Positions 42,923-52,712 of a DNA stretch of 64,000 nucleotides are shown here, piece by piece. The notes under the pieces were generated by a model. That model did no database searches, was not told the DNA's origin, and saw only the letters and a program-made list of their open reading frames with translations. The DNA is from Ceratopteris richardii (Eukaryota; Streptophyta; Polypodiopsida; Polypodiales; Pteridaceae). Positions within the stretch are counted from its first letter, which is position 1. Each line of letters begins with the position of its first letter. The stretch covers positions 98,012,366-98,076,365 of the forward strand of contig CM035430.1 in assembly GCA_020310875.1 (NCBI GenBank), read 5' to 3'. The position numbers were made by a program, and so were the translations under genes.

Positions 42923-45805
42923 TCAGGCATCCCTTCTTCGTGGTATAGGACAAAATGAAGGGTTTACCTGTAATGAATATGGTGCTGCTTGCCAATGTAC
43001 CCGTAGTGTGGGATGTTTCTCCAAAAACTTTCTTCTCCAGATTGGTTGTGCAGCTTCGAACTCTTCTTGGCTGTATGTGAATGTGTCTTGTTTAAAATTG
43101 AGTTGCTCATCTGGACTCTTCTTTGTAATCTTCTTTATATATCGTCTTGTTTTCTCTTTCAATAGTCCGTACGGAATATTGAAAGGCTTCATTGTCTTGT
43201 CCAGGTCTTTACCTTTGATCTTGGCCTCTTTCATCACCTTAATGACTTCATTTTCAAAATTCGTCGTCAATCGGGACACCACTAGTGCCCGTTCCTTCTG
43301 ACTTGTTTCTGCAGTGTATGGCATTGGATGGTCATCATGTATATCCGCCATCTGCTCACGTATTGGAGAATTATAGATCAGGTAAGATAGAGGACTTACC
43401 TCTACCTCGTCAGTAGGATTTTCCTTATCTGGCACTACTGGTGTCCCGATCGGTTCTTTCTCTTTTATTTGAGTCTTTAATTGTGCTATGCATTCATCTT
43501 TATCATTTACTTCTTGCATGGCTGCCCTGAGTGCTTCTTTTGTTGCAAGTAACTCATTTCCGATTTCAGCCACATTATCCATGTTTTCACTGTAGCTTGT
43601 GGCCAGTTTTCCATGTGCTATATTTAACTGCTTTTTTAATTCATTGATCTCTTGACTATACTTCTGCTCCGACTCTTCTCTTAGTGTGCGCTCGTTTCTT
43701 AGCAAATCTGCATATTGTGCTATCTGATCTCTTAATTCTTGTTCCTTCGTTTCTGAGGATTCCTGTTGCTCGATCAGTTGATCATATAATAATGACTTCA
43801 TTAATTCCTTATTCCTGTTTCGTAACGTGTCATTCTCTTCCATGTATAATTTGAGCTGTGTCTCTAGCAGAGTACTTCTAGTTCTCATTCTCTCTTTGTC
43901 CGCCTCGCTTGCATCATATAATCTCTGTAAATTTTCGAGCTGTGCTTGGAGTTGGTGATGCTGAGTGATTAATGATTCGTATTGCGTTTTTGTTTCGAGC
44001 AACTCATTGCTTTTGATCGTGAGCGCCTTTTGTGCTTCGATGAGCTGTGATGACAGTTGTTCGCTCATTATCTGGAATTGATGCTTTTCTCGCATTGCTC
44101 TATCATGGTCTGCATCTATGTCCATCATTTGCTGTTGTGTGTCCATGGCTGTTTGAATCATCTGCTTTACTACAGGCTTCAGCTGAGTAACATCCACGTT
44201 TAGCCATGTTTTTGGTATACTCGGTTCCTCGCCGGTATTGACATCTTTGCCCTGTGTGACATGTAATGTAGTGTCATGGGGCTGCCTAATCTGAAGCTGG
44301 ATCCTTGGCTCAGCCCCCATGTTTGCTTGCTTTTCTTGAGGTGTGTCATCTGGCACCTCGATCACAATCTGTTCTTGGTTTTGTAGCTCCTCCGTTCCCT
44401 TACTCACTGGAGTTTGTTCTTCCTCTTCAATAGGTTGTTTTGTATCTGTAACATTGGTTGGAGCTTCCTTGATGCTTATCTTCGTAGTATCGTTTAATTG
44501 AAGGACATGCTCATGTTCCATAGATTCTTCTACTCTCTTTTCCGGTGTCACTCCCATTTGATGAATTTCATTCCATTCTTCTTCTTGGGTTTCTGTTCTT
44601 ATATCAGTATCTAGAGTGTCTTTTTCAAGACTGGATTCCGTGTTGGTACTAGAATCATCAATGCCCAGCTCTTTGTATCTTCCAGCTTGTTTTGGAGTCT
44701 TCTCTGTACTCTGTTGTAGTTTCTCTTGACTCGCCTGTCTATAATGATGACCTTGGACATTTAAGTTTACCTGCCCTTGCATGTACTGATGTGTCTCTTC
44801 GAGAGCAGCGGAAAGATCTCTCCTAGTAATAGGCATTTGAGCCGTCGTGATCTTCGGTAATACATGTGTTCTCTTTGATTGTGGTGTAGCTTGGGCTTCC
44901 TCCTCCCATAGACGCTTTGTACTCCTCATAGGTTTTTGTGAGCTGATTCCTGCTTCTTCAACCATAACAACTGCTTTCTTTTTCTTAGGGACCATAGCGG
45001 ATTTTGCGTATTTGGCTAGCCCTTCTGAGGTCGGCATCTCCCGTAAGCAATTTTTCATATCAAGGGCTTCATATATCAATAATGTTAATGCAGAACTGCC
45101 ATTCAAAAACTTCTTCTGGCCCCATTTCTTCTGGGCTTCAAATAGTCTTTCTTGGACATACCCTGTCAGATTCACCTTGTTCCCAATTTGTCTCATGGCA
45201 TGTGATAGTAGTTGTACTACAATCTTTTGTGGTGCCGTGTATCTGTGCATATTAGGGAAACAGAAATGCTGGTGCACAAGACGGACAGCGTCTTCGATGT
45301 CTATTCTGTTAATCTCCACGAAGGACCTCTTCTTAGGGTCATGACATTCCTCTTTGACACTAGTAATTCCTGCTTGATTCCATCCAAAAGCTTTATTGAT
45401 CAACTCATGTGTGAATTGAATTGTCTTCCAAGTTCCGACTTTATCCAATACGCGTGCTTCCGGAACTGATATCTTTGTAGCTGTAGGCTGCAGTGTGTTC
45501 ATTACTTGTGTGCATCTCTGAAAATCAGGTAGATAAATTGGTATTCGAAGAAATGCATCTATCCCTGCTTGTGTCCATACATCTTCGATATGAGGTAATC
45601 CCTGTATTATTGTTTTGAAGTCCTGTGACATGATTGGAAAATAGTGATCCCTATCCATGATCTTGATAGTTGCCATGAAGATAAGTTCCGAGATTGGTTG
45701 GTCATCACGAAACCAATGGCCTCTTACTCTTGTTACTGATTCCAATGGAAGAAGTTGGACCTCTTCCTCTTGTGTGGCTTCGGAATTAGTAGACGCCATC
45801 TGCAC
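42923..45805 (-). CDS. Gypsy C accessory ORF, main part, unrecognised
   Basis: A 960-residue open frame between pol and the 3' LTR, in sense with the element. Residues 1 to about 280 look globular (RVRGHWFRDDQPISELIFMA, DHYFPIMSQDFKTIIQGLP, THELINKAFGWNQ). About 280-560 is low-complexity, Gln/Glu/Thr-rich. About 560-800 is a long predicted coiled coil rich in Gln, Glu, Leu and Lys (EKHQFQIMSEQLSSQLIEAQ). The end is a Lys/Arg-rich segment (KTRRYIKKITKKSPDEQ) and a Trp-containing tail. The start may be the first or third codon (MQMASTNS). No signal peptide or transmembrane segment is obvious, so I do not call it env. Athila- and Ogre/Tat-type elements are known to carry extra ORFs, but I cannot match this one to theirs. 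Such a long undamaged frame suggests selection or a recent insertion. Confidence 0.8.
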   Translation of the reverse strand: MQMASTNSEATQEEEVQLLPLESVTRVRGHWFRDDQPISELIFMATIKIMDRDHYFPIMSQDFKTIIQGLPHIEDVWTQAGIDAFLRIPIYLPDFQRCTQVMNTLQPTATKISVPEARVLDKVGTWKTIQFTHELINKAFGWNQAGITSVKEECHDPKKRSFVEINRIDIEDAVRLVHQHFCFPNMHRYTAPQKIVVQLLSHAMRQIGNKVNLTGYVQERLFEAQKKWGQKKFLNGSSALTLLIYEALDMKNCLREMPTSEGLAKYAKSAMVPKKKKAVVMVEEAGISSQKPMRSTKRLWEEEAQATPQSKRTHVLPKITTAQMPITRRDLSAALEETHQYMQGQVNLNVQGHHYRQASQEKLQQSTEKTPKQAGRYKELGIDDSSTNTESSLEKDTLDTDIRTETQEEEWNEIHQMGVTPEKRVEESMEHEHVLQLNDTTKISIKEAPTNVTDTKQPIEEEEQTPVSKGTEELQNQEQIVIEVPDDTPQEKQANMGAEPRIQLQIRQPHDTTLHVTQGKDVNTGEEPSIPKTWLNVDVTQLKPVVKQMIQTAMDTQQQMMDIDADHDRAMREKHQFQIMSEQLSSQLIEAQKALTIKSNELLETKTQYESLITQHHQLQAQLENLQRLYDASEADKERMRTRSTLLETQLKLYMEENDTLRNRNKELMKSLLYDQLIEQQESSETKEQELRDQIAQYADLLRNERTLREESEQKYSQEINELKKQLNIAHGKLATSYSENMDNVAEIGNELLATKEALRAAMQEVNDKDECIAQLKTQIKEKEPIGTPVVPDKENPTDEVEVSPLSYLIYNSPIREQMADIHDDHPMPYTAETSQKERALVVSRLTTNFENEVIKVMKEAKIKGKDLDKTMKPFNIPYGLLKEKTRRYIKKITKKSPDEQLNFKQDTFTYSQEEFEAAQPIWRRKFLEKHPTLRVHWQAAPYSLQVNPSFCPIPRRRDA

Positions 45806-46086
45806 TCAATATAGAGTATGAATTAGTTGCCATATATTATCAGAAATCCTCCTTTATTTGTTTGTCATAAGCTCGATATTGCTCCGAGTGAATGGTGTCG
45901 CCCCTTTCCCGTGTGTGTGAGAAAGGTAATACCTGGATTTTTCACATTTTTAGGTATTTTTATATTTTCATCTGAAAAGGAAAATAGAAAAGTTAGTTTA
46001 TAGCCGAAGCGGTTATTATTTTTGGAGTAATTTTCTTAATGTATGTACAAGTGCTCTCCTATTTCCCAAGAGGAAAATGTGCTTGA
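45806..46086 (-). other. Spacer between Gypsy C pol and accessory ORF
   Basis: About 280 bp without an open frame of note. If the accessory ORF is expressed from a subgenomic or spliced RNA, its acceptor or promoter would be here. The plus-strand sequence TCCTTTATTTG... gives no decisive signal by eye. Confidence 0.35.
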
Positions 46087-46497
46087 CTATCCTGAAATAG
46101 AAGAAAGAAGTGCCGAATGCTTTGCCTTGTAATGTGGCCCTATCATGCATACTTTGGGTCTCGAAGGCTCCATATGTGTGCAATTGGAAGTAGTTGGTTG
46201 ATGCATGCCGTTTGTTTTGTCTTTCGGTATCCAAATCTGCTTCATTTTGCTGGGCCTTGTTGTATGTTGCCCAATTCCAATGAATGTGGCTCTTTTCTTG
46301 GTGTATGTCTGCTCTATCTGATTTGTAAATCTCGGAATGGCTCGGGTTGCCATTACAGACTCCTTCTTTCTCCAGTAGCTCCTTTTTTGTGGCTGTTTTA
46401 CCTGTGGACCATATTGGTTCTTCTTGTGTTGAGGATCATCATTTCGGCTTAGTTTCTTTGGAGCGCATGACTTAGGAATCCAGATTTGCAAACGATC
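46087..46497 (-). pseudogene. Gypsy C pol tail with W-P-K motifs
   Basis: About 136 residues in the same frame as the preceding ORF after a TAG at 46498-46500 (open directly as DRLQIWIPKSCAPKK). Basic and Gln/Thr-rich, it repeats an Ile-Trp-Ile-Pro-Lys motif: TIWIPKK before the stop, QIWIPKS and QIWIPKD after it. Gypsy B has the same type of tail (63320-63950). Function unknown. Confidence 0.7.
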
Positions 46498-47826
46498 CTA
46501 TTGAGCGGCTACTACTTTCTTTGGAATCCATATTGTAGCGGTTCGTCGATGACTTCGTTGTTCCGACTGAGTTGTTTTCTCATTTGATTGTTTGTTCTGA
46601 TGTCGGTTGTGCTTCTGTCGTCGAAGATACTCCTTCACTTGATCTTTCTTTATCCACGCTTGGTTAGAATATGGAATAGGGTATATTTTAATAGGTACAG
46701 ATTTTGAATTACTCATAGGACTAGTCTCTCTTAGGCATAGTGCTTTACTGAGGTCAGTTTCAGCTTGATTGACACTCTCATGACTTGCTAGACTAGAAGA
46801 TGGTGTGCCAGTAGAACTCAATGTGTCAGCACATATAGTACTTGACGAAGAGGTTTCTATATTGGTAGTGAACATACATTCATGACTTTGCTCGTTGGAA
46901 TGAATTTCTTTTTCTTTGCTCCTAGATTTGATTGGTCGTTCGTCTAGCAGACTGAATACTTCACGATGTCCTATCCTGGCTGAGATGTATCCTAAAGCCA
47001 ATTGAATGGTCACCTCATATTCGTAAATCCAGTCTTGACCTAACACTACCTCTTCAAGTAAATCCTGATCATGACACACTAATAGCTTTTGTTCCATAGT
47101 GTTGTTGCCAAGATGCAAAGGTAAGGTGATCTCACCTATGCATTGAGTAATCGTTCCTCCTATTCCTATCAACTGTGCCATCGATGGGCGTACTTCCTCC
47201 TTGAGTTTTTGGGTCAAAGAAAGCTTGATACAGCTTACAGCAACTCCTGTGTCAATGAGAGCATCCACCAAGTGGTACTCCGTTTTACCTGCTCCCAAAT
47301 TTAAATATGGTTGCGTTCTCTGTGAACCTAGGTTTTGAGTGGCTCTAAAATTAGCCATTGGGATGAGTTCTTCTCCTAGTCGATATCTCTCATCTCGCTC
47401 TCTCATCCACTCTTTCCGTTTCTTTATTCTTTCCAGTGCTTCCTGTCTCGCTTCTTCTCGTATCCTTTCCTCTTCTATGCGTCTATTCTTGCCTTTGATT
47501 AATCGAGACATTGTTTTTTCGGTCAATGGTTCTAGATATTTTTTTACTCTACATCCACTGATGTAGTTTGGTAATACATCTCCCTCTAAGGTTGCTAAGC
47601 TGATGGCTCCACTTGTAGATATACGATTAATGATTAATGGACCATATCCTCTCTTCTGCAACTTCTTAGCGTGTTGTTTCAAGGTGTATACCAAAACTAA
47701 ATCTCCTTCCTTCAAATTTTTGTCCTTAATGTGAGCATCAAAGTAGGCTTTCTGTCGTCGTTTAGCAGCATAAATGCCTGCTACTGCTTGTAACCTAGTT
47801 TCGTGAAGCTTTTCTATTTGATCCAA
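46498..47826 (-). pseudogene. Gypsy C integrase C-terminus plus second retropepsin-like domain
   Basis: A 442-residue frame. Residues 1-110 are the Gypsy integrase C-terminus (RRQKAYFDAHIKDKNLKEGD, KRGYGPLIINRISTSGAI, LPNYISGCRVKKYLEPL). About 112-150 is a charged helix (RIEEERIREEARQEALERIK). About 175-275 looks like a complete retropepsin: LVDALIDTGVAVSCI with catalytic-type DTG at 192-194, flap-like GIGGTITQC at 221-229, and EVVLGQDWIYEY at 259-270, which matches the hydrophobic-Leu-Gly + Asp-Trp signature. The rest is Ser/Thr-rich with TIWIPKK near the end. The canonical protease is elsewhere (DSG in the 52709 frame), so this is a second one. Joined to upstream integrase by a frame change near 47860. 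Confidence 0.85.
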
Positions 47827-49313
47827 TTGAGCTGATAGTTCATGTCCTGTCCACTCGTAGTAGTTGCTACTCTCAGAGTGGGAATTAAGAAATCAATTGG
47901 CAAAATAGCATTTTGTCCATATACTAAGTTAAAAGGAGTAGTGCCTATGGCGGTTTTATAGGCTACTCGAAATGCCCATAAAGCATGATGTAATTGCTTA
48001 TCCCAATCTGATCTACCATCGTTAACAATTTTGGTGAGAGCTGTACACAAGATTTTATTCGAACTTTCGGCTTGTCCATTGGCTTGTGGGTGATAAGGAG
48101 CTGATTTCTTATGAATTACCAAGAATTCGTTCAATAAAGCTTCTATAACTTCATTCACAAAGTGCGTACCTCTATCACTCACAATTTCTATTGGTAGTCC
48201 AAATCTAGTGAAAATGTTCTCAAAGAGAAACTTGGCCATGGTTCTTGCGTCATTTTTCTTGGTTGCTTTGGCTTCAACCCATTTGGTCAGGTAGTCTGTG
48301 GCTACAATTATATATTCGGCATGGGATCCTTTCGCTGGTGGGCTAATAGGTCCTATGAAGTCTATTCCCCATTTCATGAAAGCTCTGGCACTCATCATGG
48401 GTCTAAGTGGCATTTCATCTCTCCTAATTGGATATTTGGTCCGTTGGCAAGTATCACACCGTTGCACATATGTCATGGCATCTTGGTGTAGAGTTGGCCA
48501 CCACATTCCAGCAAAGAGGATCATTTTTGCTGTTTCATCTGCAGAGAAGTGCCCTCCTGCAGCTCCTGTATGAGCCATCTCTAAAACAGAAGGATATTCG
48601 TCTTCGTGAATGCACACTCTTAATTGGTTATCTCTCCCTCGTTTAAAAAGTTGTTTTCCTATAATGGCATAATCCTTACTTTGTTCTACAAGTGCACGTT
48701 TCCTTGCTGAAGTAGCTCTTTCTGGGTATTCTTGAGTTTTCAAGAACTTTACCAGAGGCATGCTCCATCTTGGTGCTATTGTAGAATAGCATAAAGTAGA
48801 GTTCTCATCTGAGATTTGTTCTTGACAGGTTTGACAGGTTGATACATAGTTATGTGCATCTCTTTGCATGGTTGGCCAATATATGCCTAACCTCTTCAGG
48901 GTTTGCCACATTCCATTTGCATTCAAATGAGTTTTCCATTGGTTTACATGTGCTTTCTGAAGCCACATTTCTTGTTCCTCTTCTTCCACGCATCTCATTA
49001 ATAATCCACTTGAATCCTGGTGATACAAACTTCCTGCAATGATATGAAGGTTTTTAGTCTTCCAGAGGTCTTGGGTTTGGTTTGGTGTGATCCCATCTTT
49101 AGGTCCATGTGTAAGTATAGGGATCAACTTTTCTGCCCATTGAGGACATACTTCCAGGTTAAAAAGGTACGTATCTGGCAGATCATCTGGTACTCCTATG
49201 GGCGGTTCTCCATGGGTCATTCTTGATAAGTGATCTGCTCTTATGTGTGTATTTCCTTTCTTGACTACTACCTCAAAATCAAATTCCATTAGCAATAAAA
49301 ACCATCGTACTAG
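47814..49313 (-). pseudogene. Gypsy C integrase with tandem zinc modules
   Basis: In frame with the RT-RH ORF after the TGA at 49314. The first residues finish the RNase H connection (LMEFDFEVVVKKGNTHIRADHLSR). Numbering from the Met at 49295, two H2C2 modules follow: H116, H123, C154, C157 and H242, H249, C280, C283, each HX6HX30CX2C and 126 residues apart, with similar preceding linkers (CPQWAEKLIPIL and APRWSMPLVKFL). The DDE core has GIDFIGP (D312), VSDRGTH (D374) and NGQAE (E410), with 35 residues between the last two. Catalytic residues are all present. No chromodomain is seen. Confidence 0.93.
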
Positions 49314-52300
49314 TCATCCTGTATTACAAGGCTTGTTGACTAGGTACAGTAGGGCTTGATGATCAATGAAGAATTTGAATTTGTTTGCCAACAGGTAATG
49401 TCTGAACTTTTTGACTGCGTACACCATCCCTAGGCCTTCTCTCTCCGTGGTGGTATAATTGCGTTCTGCTTGATTTAATTGTCTACTAGCATAGGCTATA
49501 GGGTGGTCTAGTTTTCCTGTATCGGCAGGTTGAGCTAAGATGCAACCAATGGCAAACTTGGAAGCATCCACATGAATATGAAATGGCTTATTCCAGTTAG
49601 GTACTCGAAGGATTGGTGCTGAACTCAATCGATTCTTTAACTCATTGAAGGCTCTCTCGCATTCCTCGGTCCAATTAAATAGAGTCAATAATGCATAGAG
49701 AGGTCTAGCAATTATGGCGTACATATGTATAAATCTTCGATAGTATCCACAATGTCCCATAAATGCTTGAACTTCCTTAGCCGTCTTTGGTCTTGGTAAA
49801 TCCAGAATTACTTTAATTTTGTCTTCATCAGTTGAGATTCCATTTTTGGAGACAATATGTCCTAATATTTTCCCTTGTCTAACCATGAAGACACATTTTT
49901 CTGGGTTAAGGCATACTCGATATTGTCGACATTTAGCAAAGATCTTTTCTAGCTCGGGGATATGTTCTGATCGTATAGCTGAATAAGTACAAAGATCATC
50001 CACGTAGACCTCCATACTTTTTCTTAGGAATTCTTTGAATACATGGCACATCAATCTTTGGAAGGTGGTTGTGGCATTAGTTAGACCAAAAGGAATGACT
50101 CTAAAGGCGTATACTCCCCATTCAGTTGCGAATGCTGTTTTATGTTGGTCCTCAGGAGCAATAGCTACCTGATTATACCCTGAAAAGCCATCCAGAAAGC
50201 TATAGACTTCCTTTCCTGCCACTCTTTCCAAGAGATGATCTGTAATTGGTAATGGATAACTATCCCTTATGGTCGTGGCATTTACTTTCTTCAAATTGAT
50301 GCACACTCTTAACTTTCCATTCTTTTTCGGTACAACCACCAAAGGTGACACCCATTCCGTGTGCTCAATTTCGTGTATGAATCCAGCATCTAACAATTTG
50401 TCTATCTCTTCCTTTATCTTTGCTGAATACACATCATTGTATGTATATGGTCTTTGTTTAGAAGGTTTGGCTTCGGATGTCATGGGAATTCTATGGGCAC
50501 AAATAGATGGATCTACTCCCTTCAAGTCCTTATAGGTCCAGGCAAAAACATCCCGATATTCTCGTATGAGGCGTATTAACTCTTGTTCTTCCTCTATGGA
50601 GACATCTTGTCCTATGAAAGTACATCGTTCTTCTCCTTCTTCTAACGTTACTACTATCTTCTTGGTTTGTTCTTTATTGTCATATGCTATTCCCGGCTGT
50701 GCCTCTCTTTTAGGCATTTGAATAGCAATTTTTCTCTCTTCTACTTCGTATTTCTTGAAGTGAGCGGGCACTTCAAACTGATCTTGTGGCTTGTTTTCTT
50801 CACCTTCTGGCTCTTTATCTACCTCCAGCTCTTCTTTCTGTGTAGGCTCTGGGTTGTTTTCAATAGCTGTGATGTTTATTTTTTGATCTTCATCCTCAGG
50901 TTCCATTGGTTCTGGCTCCATTTCAATGCTCTCATAATCCTCCTTCCATTCTTTCTCTATCACTTCTCCTTCTTCAGCCTCCTGAAGAACTACTACATAG
51001 AGACTAACATCATATCCTTCCTCATCAATACATTCATTCATGGTTATCACTTCTTCATTCACGCATACATCAATGGTCGCTAAAATCTCCATCCAACCAT
51101 GAGGTTCGAATTCTTCATCTAAAAAGACTTGAGGCATGTATGCTGGATCTTGTACAGACCTAGCTACTCCTTGCCTTTGCTGCCATCCTTTCCTCCTATC
51201 CTCTTCTTTTTTGGCAGTTTGGCATATCCATAGATGAGTGTCCTCGTTCATCCAAGATTGGTCACTAGAACTTATGCTGTGAATTGAATGATCATCTTCC
51301 TCCTTGTGAATTTGATTCCATTGTAAGGGAGGAACGTCTTGATATGTATAAGTGTGGAGATTTATTCTCGTGGTTGTTCCTTCATGTTGTAGGTATACAG
51401 CATCTTTTCCCCAATCTTGCACAACCTTTAATTGTCTCATGAAAGGTCTCCCCAATATCATTTCATAATTGCTTGGCCTTTCAAATTGGCAAATTGCTAA
51501 GGTGTGTTCAAATTCGACTCCGCATGTGGTGAACACTACACGTTCCAATAATCCCAAGGGTCTTTCTGTGTGTCCGTCAGCCATTTGTATCTTCATACGC
51601 GTTGGTCTTAAAGCTGGTTTTCCCCATTTCTCCCAGATTTCTCTAGTAGCAATGCCTACACCAGCTCCTGAATCTAAGATGGCTTTGGTCGTATAACCCC
51701 TAAAGGTAATTGGAAGGCAAGTGTTTCCTTCATCTCCCTCACTAAAGTCTCCTACCTTATCCACTGGGATCTTTATAGTATTTATTTCATCAGATATCTC
51801 TTTTTCTTTCGTTTTGACCTCCAATTGACTGGTCAATTTCTCCTTCAAATGTGGTTTAACCTTCAACAATTCCTCTAATGTTAGTGTACAAGGGATTTTT
51901 ACTTTTTTAAGATGTCGTATGATGTCCGATGTTTGGATTGATGGGTTTGGTTCTTTTTTCCTTATTGAGGGGATGCAATACAATTCAGAATTATGTTCGT
52001 ACTCCCTTCTGTAATTGGGCAATTCCTTGATTCCATCATCTCCTTCGTCACTAGGATCCATTGGTAAAATTTCTTCTGAATTCAATTCAGGTAGTGAACC
52101 CTCTATTTCATTTTCTGCTTCTAATTCTTCAAAGGGTGGTTCAATCCCTTCCACTCTCCTCCATCTGTCCTCTTGGACTCTAGCCCATAAATCTTTAGGC
52201 CATTCTCCTTCTACTTCGGGAACAACGGAGCCTTCCCTTTTTTCCTCACAATAATTGCCATTAAGTGTCTTTCTTACTTCAGGTTTTTCATGGTCATTGG

Positions 52301-52709
52301 TGTTGATGCACACTTGGAATTCTCTTTCAGGAATTCGGGTCTTGGGCAATGGCAATACAGGTTTTTCTAAAGTCTGTTGAGCAACTTCTATCAATTTTTT
52401 GCAGATTTCCAACCTCTCTTTCTCTAGGTCACCTCTAGGGTATTCTCTTTCATGTTGTTCGATGGTCGGTCCGGCTCTTATTCGTGCCTTGTATGCCTGA
52501 ATCCACATAGCTAATTCTTCAGGCATGGGATCTGCTAAGACTGATCCAACCTCTTCTTTCTTATACTTTTCACTTTTAATTTCTTCTTCTTTTTTCTGTT
52601 CCTCTTTTGGATTCTGTTCGTTCTTCTCATTTTCCTTTTTCTGCAGTAATTTCTTTTCTTTTATCCTATCTCTACGGTTCTTCCATCGTTGGGTTCTTTT
52701 ACTTACCAC
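49314..52709 (-). CDS. Gypsy C protease, RT and RNase H
   Basis: 1131 codons; the first codon given here is GTG, and the frame is continuous with the knuckle ORF upstream except for a TAA. Residues 1-320 are a highly charged linker. Retropepsin spans about 330-440 (TKAILDSGAGVGIA, DSG at 346-348; MILGRPFMRQL). About 540-700 is an acidic Glu-rich linker. RT has RVCINLKKVNATT, YSFLDGFSGYNQVAI, FRVIPFGLTNATTTFQRL and MEVYVDDLCTYS. Its FGLTNATTTFQ has Thr where FGLTNAPATFQ is usual. RNase H has FHIHVDASKFAIG, TTTEREGLGM and FFIDHQALLYL. The frame ends VNKPCNTG with TGA followed by CUAG, then continues in frame into integrase. Confidence 0.95.
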   Translation of the reverse strand: MVSKRTQRWKNRRDRIKEKKLLQKKENEKNEQNPKEEQKKEEEIKSEKYKKEEVGSVLADPMPEELAMWIQAYKARIRAGPTIEQHEREYPRGDLEKERLEICKKLIEVAQQTLEKPVLPLPKTRIPEREFQVCINTNDHEKPEVRKTLNGNYCEEKREGSVVPEVEGEWPKDLWARVQEDRWRRVEGIEPPFEELEAENEIEGSLPELNSEEILPMDPSDEGDDGIKELPNYRREYEHNSELYCIPSIRKKEPNPSIQTSDIIRHLKKVKIPCTLTLEELLKVKPHLKEKLTSQLEVKTKEKEISDEINTIKIPVDKVGDFSEGDEGNTCLPITFRGYTTKAILDSGAGVGIATREIWEKWGKPALRPTRMKIQMADGHTERPLGLLERVVFTTCGVEFEHTLAICQFERPSNYEMILGRPFMRQLKVVQDWGKDAVYLQHEGTTTRINLHTYTYQDVPPLQWNQIHKEEDDHSIHSISSSDQSWMNEDTHLWICQTAKKEEDRRKGWQQRQGVARSVQDPAYMPQVFLDEEFEPHGWMEILATIDVCVNEEVITMNECIDEEGYDVSLYVVVLQEAEEGEVIEKEWKEDYESIEMEPEPMEPEDEDQKINITAIENNPEPTQKEELEVDKEPEGEENKPQDQFEVPAHFKKYEVEERKIAIQMPKREAQPGIAYDNKEQTKKIVVTLEEGEERCTFIGQDVSIEEEQELIRLIREYRDVFAWTYKDLKGVDPSICAHRIPMTSEAKPSKQRPYTYNDVYSAKIKEEIDKLLDAGFIHEIEHTEWVSPLVVVPKKNGKLRVCINLKKVNATTIRDSYPLPITDHLLERVAGKEVYSFLDGFSGYNQVAIAPEDQHKTAFATEWGVYAFRVIPFGLTNATTTFQRLMCHVFKEFLRKSMEVYVDDLCTYSAIRSEHIPELEKIFAKCRQYRVCLNPEKCVFMVRQGKILGHIVSKNGISTDEDKIKVILDLPRPKTAKEVQAFMGHCGYYRRFIHMYAIIARPLYALLTLFNWTEECERAFNELKNRLSSAPILRVPNWNKPFHIHVDASKFAIGCILAQPADTGKLDHPIAYASRQLNQAERNYTTTEREGLGMVYAVKKFRHYLLANKFKFFIDHQALLYLVNKPCNTG

Positions 52710-52712
52710 ACT

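Noticed and set aside
42923..45805. Possible env gene of an endogenous retrovirus-like element
   Set aside because: No signal peptide, glycoprotein-like cysteine pattern or clear transmembrane helix; the product is coiled-coil and basic.
50667..51083. Plus-strand 138-codon hydrophobic ORF that looks membrane-like
   Set aside because: It is antisense to the acidic linker of Gypsy C pol. Glu/Lys-rich codons read backwards give Phe/Leu-rich sequence.
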